From Phycisphaerales bacterium UBA6054 (GTDB lineage: Bacteria > Planctomycetota > Phycisphaerae > Phycisphaerales > UBA1924): a stretch of 17,288 nt of DNA. Below the pieces are notes generated by a model. The model was not told the origin of the DNA. It did no database searches and saw only the letters and a list, made by a program, of their open reading frames with translations. The translations under genes and the position numbers were made by a program. The stretch covers positions 1-17,288 of the forward strand of contig DIYM01000124.1 in assembly GCA_002429045.1 (NCBI GenBank). Direction: 5' to 3'. Below, one piece after another: positions 1-6,116 of the stretch; positions within the stretch are counted from its first letter, which is position 1, and every line of letters starts with the position of its first letter.

Positions 1-359
1 GCCCGACCCGTGTCGAGCCTGGGGTGCCGCTCGCGGATCGACGCGAGCACCCCGTCGATCTCCTCGTACATCTGCTCGACCAACGCCGGCGTGTTCTGCG
101 GCGCGTGCGAGCCCTCTGCGTGCCGCTCGCCGTGCCCGGGCAGGTCGAGCGCGACCGCGCCGATGCCCGAGCGGACCCACCGGAGATAGCGGCCCGGGTC
201 GAGTTCCTTGTTCACGGTCCGCCCGTGCATCCACAGCACGAACGGAACCGGCCCGTCGCCCTCGGGCAGCGCGATCAACGCCGGCACGCTCTCCCCCAGG
301 GAGGCGTGGAAAGAGCGCTCTTGGAGCGAGCGGGGCAGGCGTGAGAACCGTTCGTCCAT
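1..359 (-). CDS. Alpha/beta hydrolase, N-terminal part (cut by window edge)
   Basis: This is the first 119 residues of a minus-strand gene that runs off the left edge. The translation has an oxyanion-type HGRT at residues 45-48 after a hydrophobic strand (PFVLWMHG), and DLPGHGER at 72-79. This is the strand-turn pattern of the alpha/beta hydrolase fold (prolyl oligopeptidase/dienelactone hydrolase type). The nucleophile elbow (GxSxG), acid and histidine would lie beyond the edge, so catalysis and substrate cannot be judged. No signal peptide is visible, so the protein is probably cytoplasmic. The ATG at 359 lies one base after the stop codon of the upstream pyrophosphorylase (TGA-T-ATG) and has no Shine-Dalgarno of its own. 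This indicates co-transcription and translational coupling. The fold is confident; the specific function is unknown. Confidence 0.75.
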   Translation of the reverse strand, partial: MDERFSRLPRSLQERSFHASLGESVPALIALPEGDGPVPFVLWMHGRTVNKELDPGRYLRWVRSGIGAVALDLPGHGERHAEGSHAPQNTPALVEQMYEEIDGVLASIRERHPRLDTGR

Positions 360-360
360 A

Positions 361-1782
361 TCAGAGCGTGACCGTGGACCCGGGATCGATGGCGTCGGGG
401 AGATCGTGCTCGCCGAGTTCGTCCGCGTCTTGGGCGGTCAGCGGGGAGATCTCGATCACGGCGTCGACGGACCCGTTCTCGCGTCGAGGCACGGGCACAC
501 CGTTGGCTTCGAGCCAGCGTGCCGACCGCTCGGTTTGCAGGGCCCTGCTCGATTCGATCGAGTCCGTCCCGGTCGCGTTCTTCACGGGCGCGAACTCTTC
601 GAGCCGGTCCGTTTCCACAACGATCGACCGCTCCGCGATCGGGATGCCATCGAAGACGAATCGCTCCAGCTTGATCGCGTTTGGCTCGCTCGGTTCGTGA
701 CGCTGCCCGGTCTCCGGGTCGACGAACGGTACCTTTTTGATCGCCCGGTGGAAGGGCAGGGCGAACGCGTCGTCGCCGGTGACCTTGTCGATGAACCCGA
801 CACCGATGGCGTGGATCGCGACCGAACCGGCGTTGAAGGCGAGGGCGCCGCTCGCGTCGGTCTGCTTGGCCAGGTCCTCGGGAAGGTCCGAATACTCGAT
901 GACCTGTGTCTTCCCATCGCCGACACAGAAGACGCCGACCTTCTCGTTCCACACGGCCTTGGCGACCATCTTGGAACTGAACTGCCCGGACGAGTCGGGC
1001 GAAGAAGCGTGCAGGCCGAGGAAGACCGGATCGACGGGACGCGCGTGCGGGTTGTCGACCTGGAAGTAGGACAGGTGCTCCACGCCACGCTGCTTCATGT
1101 CGTCCAGCGCCCCCGACACCCGCAGCGCTTTGAACGATCCGCCGTGCCCGTCGGGGTTGGTCGCGAGCACCCCCGGCTGAGCGAGGAGCAGCTTCCCGGA
1201 GTCTTTGTCGAAGCTCGGCATCACGCCCTGAGGAAAGAACCGCACCGCCGCGGGGTCGAGCCCGAAGTGCTCGTGCTGCTCGAAGAACGCGACGGTGGCA
1301 TCATGATTCAGGGGGCTGGTCATGATGTACCACGGGATCGTGACGTCGTGCCGACGCTGCGTTCCCAGGATCCCCTCGGCGAAGATCCTGAACAGCGGCT
1401 TGCCGGTGGCGCACGATGTCGGGAAGCACCCCTTCGGACCGTCGTAGCCAAGGCGGGAGCCCTGCCCGCCCGCGACGGTGAAACACGCGGCCTTGCCGGC
1501 GCGGATCAACGCTTCGCCTGTGTGTTTGGCGGGCTCGCGCGAGCCATCGCCCAAGGAGATCACGTCGGCCGGGCGGAGATCGGAGGGGACGGTCTCGGGG
1601 GTGTGCGAGGTGGTGTTTGACTCGATCAGCCTGGATATCTCGCCCAGATCGAGCGCCGCGAGTTGTTCGTAGAACGCGCCGCGGGCTTCAGCGTCGAGTG
1701 CTTCCGCGTGCCGGGCGAGGTGGCCCTGCCCGATCGACTCGAGTTGTTGGCTGATCTGATCAGGGCTGACGGTTTCGCTCAT
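361..1782 (-). CDS. UDPGP-family UDP-sugar (probably UDP-N-acetylhexosamine) pyrophosphorylase
   Basis: The product is 473 residues. It is a nucleotidyltransferase of the eukaryote-like UDPGP family, which makes a UDP-sugar plus pyrophosphate from UTP and a hexose-1-phosphate. The uridine-binding loop is at residues 103-121 (AGGQGSRLG then GPKGCFP). Other family blocks are FFPQGVMPS (182-190), ATNPDGHGG (207-215), a VDNP element (242-245) and FAPVKNATG (397-405). The GGQG/PDGHGG/PVKNATG pattern and the length resemble the AGX1/QRI1 UDP-GlcNAc pyrophosphorylase branch rather than GalU or bifunctional GlmU. The sugar (GlcNAc, GalNAc or Glc) cannot be fixed from sequence alone. The start is supported by a TGAGGAG-type Shine-Dalgarno 8 nt upstream of ATG 1782. 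A -10-like TACGAT lies at 1821-1816. The gene is divergent from rpe and followed by the coupled hydrolase gene. Confidence 0.85.
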   Translation of the reverse strand: MSETVSPDQISQQLESIGQGHLARHAEALDAEARGAFYEQLAALDLGEISRLIESNTTSHTPETVPSDLRPADVISLGDGSREPAKHTGEALIRAGKAACFTVAGGQGSRLGYDGPKGCFPTSCATGKPLFRIFAEGILGTQRRHDVTIPWYIMTSPLNHDATVAFFEQHEHFGLDPAAVRFFPQGVMPSFDKDSGKLLLAQPGVLATNPDGHGGSFKALRVSGALDDMKQRGVEHLSYFQVDNPHARPVDPVFLGLHASSPDSSGQFSSKMVAKAVWNEKVGVFCVGDGKTQVIEYSDLPEDLAKQTDASGALAFNAGSVAIHAIGVGFIDKVTGDDAFALPFHRAIKKVPFVDPETGQRHEPSEPNAIKLERFVFDGIPIAERSIVVETDRLEEFAPVKNATGTDSIESSRALQTERSARWLEANGVPVPRRENGSVDAVIEISPLTAQDADELGEHDLPDAIDPGSTVTL

Positions 1783-1815
1783 CCGGGGCTCTCCTCAGAT
1801 TCGGTGATCTCGGTC

Positions 1816-1821
1816 ATCGTA
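1816..1821 (-). promoter_or_regulatory. Putative -10 element of the pyrophosphorylase operon
   Basis: The minus strand reads TACGAT here, about 34 nt before the ATG and upstream of a good Shine-Dalgarno, which gives a short ordinary leader. No convincing -35 is visible. It sits back-to-back with the rpe hexamer at 1840-1845. Confidence 0.4.
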
Positions 1822-1839
1822 AGGCGGCGGCACGCCCGG

Positions 1840-1845
1840 TACGAT
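1840..1845 (+). promoter_or_regulatory. Putative -10 element of rpe, leaderless arrangement
   Basis: TACGAT ends 5 nt before the rpe ATG. A transcript started 6-7 nt after a -10 would begin at or next to the start codon. No Shine-Dalgarno precedes the ATG, which agrees with a leaderless mRNA. No clear -35 is present. Confidence 0.5.
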
Positions 1846-1850
1846 CCGCC

Positions 1851-2576
1851 ATGCCAGATCCCACCGAGAAGCACCGCCTGATCCATACGCCGCCCGCTCG
1901 GGCGTTGGTGGCGCCCTCGATCCTGGCCGCGGACTTCGCCGACCTGGGCGCCGACTGCCGGGATGTGATGAACGCCGGCGCCGATCTGCTGCATGTGGAC
2001 ATCATGGACGGGCACTTCGTGCCGAACCTCTCGATGGGCCCCGCGGTGTGCGCCGCGGTCCGGCGTGCTTGCCCGGGTGTCTTCCTCGATGTTCACCTGA
2101 TGGTGTCAGAACCCGACGCGTACGTCGACCCGTTTGTGGATGCTGGGGCGGATCTGATCTCCTTCCACGTGGAGGTGCGTGAAGGCATGGCGTGCCGCGA
2201 TCTGATCAAGCGGATCCGCGAGCGCGGGGTCAAGACCGGCGTTGTCGTGAACCCACCGACGCCCGCCGAGCGGGTCATGCCCTACGTAGATCTGGTCGAT
2301 CTCGTCCTCGTCATGAGCGTGAACCCGGGATTCGGCGGTCAGGCGTTCATCCCCGAGGTGCTCGAGAAGGCGCGGATGATCAAGCCGGCACTCCGGGCGG
2401 ACCAGAGGCTGGAGATCGATGGGGGGGTGTCGCCTGGCAACGCGGAACGCGTCCGCGAGGCGGGCTTCGATGTCCTCGTGGCGGGCTCGGCGGTCTTCGG
2501 GCTGCCGGCGGGTGACCGGGCTGGCGCGATCGCCGAGATCCGAGGCCCGGCGGGGGTTGCCTCGCCCGGGCCATGA
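1851..2576 (+). CDS. rpe: Ribulose-phosphate 3-epimerase
   Basis: This cytoplasmic TIM-barrel enzyme interconverts D-ribulose 5-phosphate and D-xylulose 5-phosphate in the pentose phosphate and Calvin pathways. The 241-residue product carries the family blocks: APSILAADF (21-29), HVDIMDGHFVPN (48-59), DVHLMV (80-85), MSVNPGFGGQ (155-164) and EIDGG (188-192). The metal and catalytic residues expected of the family are present at H48, D50, H82 and D190, with the active-site serine S23. The N-terminus is about 15 residues longer than usual. The next in-frame ATG is internal to the conserved core, so ATG 1851 is kept. That choice also places the start 5 nt after a -10-like TACGAT. A GC-rich tail after residue 230 is not conserved in the family. 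Divergent from the pyrophosphorylase gene. Confidence 0.95.
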   Translation: MPDPTEKHRLIHTPPARALVAPSILAADFADLGADCRDVMNAGADLLHVDIMDGHFVPNLSMGPAVCAAVRRACPGVFLDVHLMVSEPDAYVDPFVDAGADLISFHVEVREGMACRDLIKRIRERGVKTGVVVNPPTPAERVMPYVDLVDLVLVMSVNPGFGGQAFIPEVLEKARMIKPALRADQRLEIDGGVSPGNAERVREAGFDVLVAGSAVFGLPAGDRAGAIAEIRGPAGVASPGP

Positions 2577-2629
2577 ACCACCGATAAAGGGCGGGGCCCG
2601 GGCTCCGGGTCGGGCAAAAGTTCGCCAAA

Positions 2630-2659
2630 ACACCTTCTAAAATCCGAACAAGAGGGTGT
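2630..2659 (+). other. 9-bp inverted repeat (hairpin) in rpe/phosphatase-like intergenic region
   Basis: ACACCTTCT (2630-2638) can pair with AGAGGGTGT (2651-2659), with eight Watson-Crick pairs and one G-U, around a 12-nt A-rich loop. There is no T-run downstream, so it is not a standard intrinsic terminator. It could be a protein-binding inverted repeat or an mRNA 3' end of rpe. Confidence 0.35.
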
Positions 2660-2687
2660 GATGGGGGCCCGTCACCGGGTTGATACC

Positions 2688-2693
2688 TAGACT
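2688..2693 (+). promoter_or_regulatory. Possible -10 element for the phosphatase-fold gene
   Basis: TAGACT matches the TANNNT hexamers seen before other genes in this window and would give a leader of about 65-70 nt containing a GC hairpin. No -35 is evident at the usual distance. Confidence 0.25.
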
Positions 2694-2765
2694 TCTGGTT
2701 CCCGGCGGGTCCGCCCGGTCGATGGATATGTGTGGTGCCGATCGTGTCGGACCGCGGAGGAACGC

Positions 2766-3398
2766 ATGGCCAAGCCATTGTCTACGACGCTGGTGCTCGT
2801 CTCGTCTGCCGGAACGGGCTGGGACGAGACCGGGCGGTTGTTGGGACGAGCCGCGGTTGTCGCGACGAACGAGGGCCTGACCGATCTGCGCGATCGGGCG
2901 GGCCAGATCGCCCTTGAGAACGGCGATTTCGATGTCGTGCTATCGGCACCCGAGGATTCCGCCCGCTCGTCCGCCTCGCTGATCGCCGAGGCGGTCAAGG
3001 CAAAGCTCAAGGTGGTCGAAGGCTTGGCCAACATGGATCTCGGGCTCTGGGAGGGCACGCTCCGGGAGGAACTCGAAGGGCGTTGCCCGTCGACGTACAA
3101 GACATGGCGTGAGCAGCCCGAGAGCATCCGTCCGCCGGAGGGTGAGTCGCTGGGGGAGGCGCTCGATCGGGCGGGCGACGGGATGCGAAAGGCGATCGAG
3201 AAACTCAAGGTCAAGCCGGGGCAACAACCCCGGGTGGCCGTGGTCGTGCGCTCGATGCTCTGGGCGGGCCTGGTGGCGCGTCTCGATCCGGACGCGAGGG
3301 CGGGGTTCTGGACGCTGGCCGGTGAAACGGGATCGGTCCGATCATTCGAGATAGACCTCACGGCACTGACGCCGGATCCCGCGTCTGTCTCCGCGTGA
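2766..3398 (+). CDS. Histidine-phosphatase-fold protein lacking catalytic residues (pseudoenzyme)
   Basis: The 210-residue product aligns along its length with the phosphoglycerate-mutase-like histidine phosphatases. The opening LVLVSSAGTGWDETGRLLGR (9-28) matches the family pattern in which LVRHGxTxWN is expected. The block around DVVLSAPEDSAR (56-67), the MDLGLWEG block (90-97) and PPEGESL (123-129) also match. Every catalytic position is changed: the RHG motif is S13-S14-A15, the second arginine (SSPLxRA) is S65, the acidic residue before DFGxWEG is N89, and the second histidine (VTHG) is R162. Fold without phosphoryl-transfer chemistry is therefore the reading, and a binding or regulatory role is inferred. 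The reading frame is intact and ATG 2766 follows a strong GGAGG at 5-7 nt, so it is expressed protein rather than decay. The earlier in-frame ATG at 2730 lacks such a site. Confidence 0.8.
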   Translation: MAKPLSTTLVLVSSAGTGWDETGRLLGRAAVVATNEGLTDLRDRAGQIALENGDFDVVLSAPEDSARSSASLIAEAVKAKLKVVEGLANMDLGLWEGTLREELEGRCPSTYKTWREQPESIRPPEGESLGEALDRAGDGMRKAIEKLKVKPGQQPRVAVVVRSMLWAGLVARLDPDARAGFWTLAGETGSVRSFEIDLTALTPDPASVSA

Positions 3399-3432
3399 TC
3401 GGCGTGCCGAGCCGGACAGACTCCCCACGACG

Positions 3433-3438
3433 TAGGAT
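3433..3438 (+). promoter_or_regulatory. Putative -10 element of accD, near-leaderless
   Basis: TAGGAT ends 6 nt before the accD ATG, the same layout as rpe, panC and gcvT. A caveat is that the AGGA inside it could also act as a weak Shine-Dalgarno 7 nt from the start, so this is the least clean of the set. Confidence 0.45.
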
Positions 3439-3444
3439 GCATCC

Positions 3445-4296
3445 ATGAGCCCGACCGCGACCCGCACCTGGACGGACATGAAACAGACGGAAACGCAGAC
3501 CCGCCGGTCGATCCCGGAGGGTCTCTGGCTGCGGTGCCCGTCCTGCGCTCAGATGATCTACCGGCGCCAGATGGAGTCGAACCAGCACGTCTGCCCCGAC
3601 TGCGAGCACCACTTCCGCATCGGTGCCAGCGAGCGGATCCGACAACTGGCCGACCCGGACACGTTCGTGCCCATGTTCGCCGAGCTGCGGGCGAAGGACC
3701 CGCTCTCGTTCACCGACCTGAAGGCGTACCCGGATCGGATCCGCGCCGAGCAGGTCAAGACGGGCGAGAACGAGGGCTGCCGGGCGGGCGAGATGTTCAT
3801 CAAGGGGCGTGCGGTGATGGTCGCTTGCCTGGACCTGACATTCATGATGGGTTCGATGGGGAGCGTCGTGGGCGAGATGCTCACCCGCGCGATCGAGCAC
3901 GCGACCGAGAAGAAGCTTCCGCTGGTCATCTCGTCCTGCTCGGGCGGCGCCCGCATGCAGGAGGCCGGGCTGAGTCTCATGCAGATGGCCAAGACCTCCG
4001 CGGCGCTGGCGAAGTTCGACAACGCGGGCGGGCTGTTCATCTCGCTGCTGACCGATCCGACCACGGGCGGGGTCACCGCGTCGTTCGCGATGTTGGGCGA
4101 CGTCATCATCGCCGAGCCGAAGGCCCTCATCGGGTTCGCGGGTCCGCGGGTGATCCGCCAGACGATCCGCCAGGACCTGCCCGAGGGTTTCCAACGGTCC
4201 GAGTTCCTGCGCGAGAAGGGCATCGTGGACAGGGTGGTCCACCGGCACCAACTCCGCAGCGAGATCGCCCGCCTCATCGACTATTCCGGCGCGTGA
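3445..4296 (+). CDS. accD: Acetyl-CoA carboxylase carboxyltransferase subunit beta
   Basis: This is the beta half of the carboxyltransferase of acetyl-CoA carboxylase. With AccA it moves the carboxyl group from carboxybiotin to acetyl-CoA, giving malonyl-CoA for fatty acid synthesis. The 283-residue product has the N-terminal zinc ribbon C31-x2-C34-x15-C50-x2-C53, then the crotonase-like core with FMMGSMGSVVGE (133-144), SSCSGGARMQEA (163-174), a TDPTTGGVTASFAMLGD run (203-219) and the GFAGPRVI/LPEGFQRSEFL blocks (230-255). Length is normal for the family. The ATG follows a TAGGAT hexamer by 6 nt. accA is not in the window, which is common because the subunits are often unlinked. Its stop codon overlaps the start of lnt (GTGA), so the two are almost certainly translated from one mRNA. 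Confidence 0.96.
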   Translation: MSPTATRTWTDMKQTETQTRRSIPEGLWLRCPSCAQMIYRRQMESNQHVCPDCEHHFRIGASERIRQLADPDTFVPMFAELRAKDPLSFTDLKAYPDRIRAEQVKTGENEGCRAGEMFIKGRAVMVACLDLTFMMGSMGSVVGEMLTRAIEHATEKKLPLVISSCSGGARMQEAGLSLMQMAKTSAALAKFDNAGGLFISLLTDPTTGGVTASFAMLGDVIIAEPKALIGFAGPRVIRQTIRQDLPEGFQRSEFLREKGIVDRVVHRHQLRSEIARLIDYSGA

Positions 4297-6029
4297 GTGG
4301 GCCCAGGACAACGGGCTCGATCCTGGGCCATCGCGCCGGCGCGTTCGGTGCGGGGCTCTGCCACGCGATCCTGCTCGCCCTCTCCTTCCCGCTCGTGGGA
4401 TGGTGGTTCATGGCGTTCCTGGCGCCCTTGCCGCTGTTCCGGCTCGCGTTGCGCCGGGAGGGGTCCGTGTGGGGGGCGGGGTTCTGGGCGATGCTCGGGG
4501 TTGCTCCATTCTGGGTGTACACCCACGCGTGGGTCGCGTCGGTCTCGGCGGCGGGGGTCTACCCGCTGGTCGTCTACCTGAGCCTGTACACGATGGCGTT
4601 CGTGGTGATCGCCCGGCGGTGCTTGCGGGCGCCCGTCTCGCCGATCCTGGTGCTGACACTGGTGTGGTGCGGGCTGGAGTTCTTCCGGGGCGCGATCGGG
4701 TGGTCGGGCTACGCCTGGTACCTGCTGGGGCACCCGATGATCGACTCGCCGAACGCGGGGTTGGCTTGGCCGGCGATGCTGGGCGGGGTTCCCCTTGTCT
4801 CGGCGTTGGTCGCGATGCCGGGGGCGTGGTGGGTCACGCGCGGTTCGTCGGGCGGGAGGGCCAAGGTCGCGGTCGCGGCGGCGTTGGTGGCGTGGGCGGG
4901 CTGGGCGTTGTTCCGCCCGGTCTCATCGGGCGGCGGACCGGGCACGCTGCGGATCGGCATCGTGCAGACCAACGTGCCGCAGGACAACCGGATCGACTGG
5001 TCCATCGCCCAGCGTCTGGACGACTGGTTGACGATGCGCGCCCAGACCGAGCGGGTCGCGGCGATGGACCCGCCGCCCGATGTGATCGTCTGGCCCGAGG
5101 GGCTCGTACCAGGTTGGACGTTCGACCCGATCTCGCTTGCTCTGGAACGGTCACGCCCGGCGGTCTGGCCCGTACGCCCGGAGTCTGATGAGCAGGCCGT
5201 GCGCCTTGCTCGGTATCTGCCCGGAGTCCCGGCTTCGCAGGTCGCCGATGAGATCCTGGCGATGCAACGATCCCTGGGCATCCCGATGCTGCTCGGAGCG
5301 GTCGCGCACGACAATCTTCGGATCGAGCGTGGCCAGAACGGGTTCGATTACGACTGGGACGCGATGTACAACAGCGTCTTCCTCGTCCGCGGCGGGCGTG
5401 TCGGCGACGTGTGGTACGACAAGATGCATCTGACCCCGTTCGGCGAGGTGATGCCGTACATCTCGGCGTGGCCCTGGCTGGAGGATCGGTTGCTGTCGAT
5501 CGGGGCCGAAGGGATGTCGTTCACGCTGGCGCCCGGGAGGGCGTGGAAGACGCTGGGTGTCGATCTCTCCAACGGAAGCGGGGCGGTGTTGGCGACGCCG
5601 ATCTGCTTTGAAGCAACGGTCGCTTCGGTGTGCCGCAAGCTGGCGCGGAACGCGGCACGCTCCGGGGTGCCGTGCGTGCTGGTGAACGTCACCAACGACG
5701 GCTGGTTCGCGGGATCGGATCGCGGGCGACGCATGCACGCCCACGCGTCGAGGTGGCGCTGCGTTGAGTTGGGGGTGCCGATGGTCCGGGTGGCGAACAC
5801 GGGCGTCTCTGGCGCGATCGACCGGTTCGGGCGTGAGGTGCTGGAACTGCCGCCCCGGGAGCCGGCCGAGGCGGTCGTGTCCGTGGTGCCCGGGGTGCCG
5901 GGAACCGTGTACAGCCGGACGGGGGAGTGGGCGGGCTGGGCGTCGCTCGCGTCGGTCGTGGGCCTGCTGTGGCTCGGTCGGCGAGGAAAATCTGGCCGCG
6001 GGCCCGAATCGTCCGAAGAATCAGCGTGA
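4293..6029 (+). CDS. lnt: Apolipoprotein N-acyltransferase
   Basis: This inner-membrane enzyme adds the third acyl chain to the N-terminal cysteine of lipoproteins. The 578-residue product has several hydrophobic spans in residues 14-208, a periplasmic carbon-nitrogen hydrolase domain starting at TLRIGIVQTNVPQ (218-230), and a final span near 547-562. The catalytic triad expected from E. coli Lnt (E267, K335, C387) is present as E269 (VIVWPEG), K377 (YDKMHLTPFGE) and C438 (ATPICFEA). The segment between E and K is about 40 residues longer than in E. coli (108 against 68), with an acidic/basic insertion around 283-325. The GTG start at 4293 overlaps the accD stop by four bases. Frame continuity and coupling favour this over later in-frame starts. 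The next gene encodes a predicted lipoprotein, a plausible substrate. Confidence 0.93.
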   Translation: MSGPRTTGSILGHRAGAFGAGLCHAILLALSFPLVGWWFMAFLAPLPLFRLALRREGSVWGAGFWAMLGVAPFWVYTHAWVASVSAAGVYPLVVYLSLYTMAFVVIARRCLRAPVSPILVLTLVWCGLEFFRGAIGWSGYAWYLLGHPMIDSPNAGLAWPAMLGGVPLVSALVAMPGAWWVTRGSSGGRAKVAVAAALVAWAGWALFRPVSSGGGPGTLRIGIVQTNVPQDNRIDWSIAQRLDDWLTMRAQTERVAAMDPPPDVIVWPEGLVPGWTFDPISLALERSRPAVWPVRPESDEQAVRLARYLPGVPASQVADEILAMQRSLGIPMLLGAVAHDNLRIERGQNGFDYDWDAMYNSVFLVRGGRVGDVWYDKMHLTPFGEVMPYISAWPWLEDRLLSIGAEGMSFTLAPGRAWKTLGVDLSNGSGAVLATPICFEATVASVCRKLARNAARSGVPCVLVNVTNDGWFAGSDRGRRMHAHASRWRCVELGVPMVRVANTGVSGAIDRFGREVLELPPREPAEAVVSVVPGVPGTVYSRTGEWAGWASLASVVGLLWLGRRGKSGRGPESSEESA

Positions 6030-6116
6030 GGCGATCGTTCCGGGCGAACCGGATGGCGCCGGCGTGGATACCAGGCACAACCGGCCCGTCTGAGGGGCGG
6101 AACGAGAGGATTCCCC

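Larger units (their letters stand above)
2577..2765. other. Intergenic stretch with AT-rich island and hairpins
   Basis: This 189-nt gap between rpe and the next gene has three visible elements. A GC hairpin without a T-tract lies just after rpe, around 2597-2612. The 2615-2650 segment is unusually A-rich for this genome. A 9-bp stem lies at 2630-2659, and a second GC-rich stem lies near 2704-2720 in what would be the leader of the downstream gene. A -10-like TAGACT lies at 2688-2693. I see no open reading frame of its own. Confidence 0.4.

Noticed and set aside
208..1620. 470-codon plus-strand frame opposite the pyrophosphorylase gene
   Set aside because: It is a typical high-GC antisense shadow with no recognisable motif; the opposite strand carries full family motifs.
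3534..4292. Upstream extension of the lnt frame through accD
   Set aside because: This part is an out-of-frame shadow of accD; lnt homology starts after the GTG at 4293.
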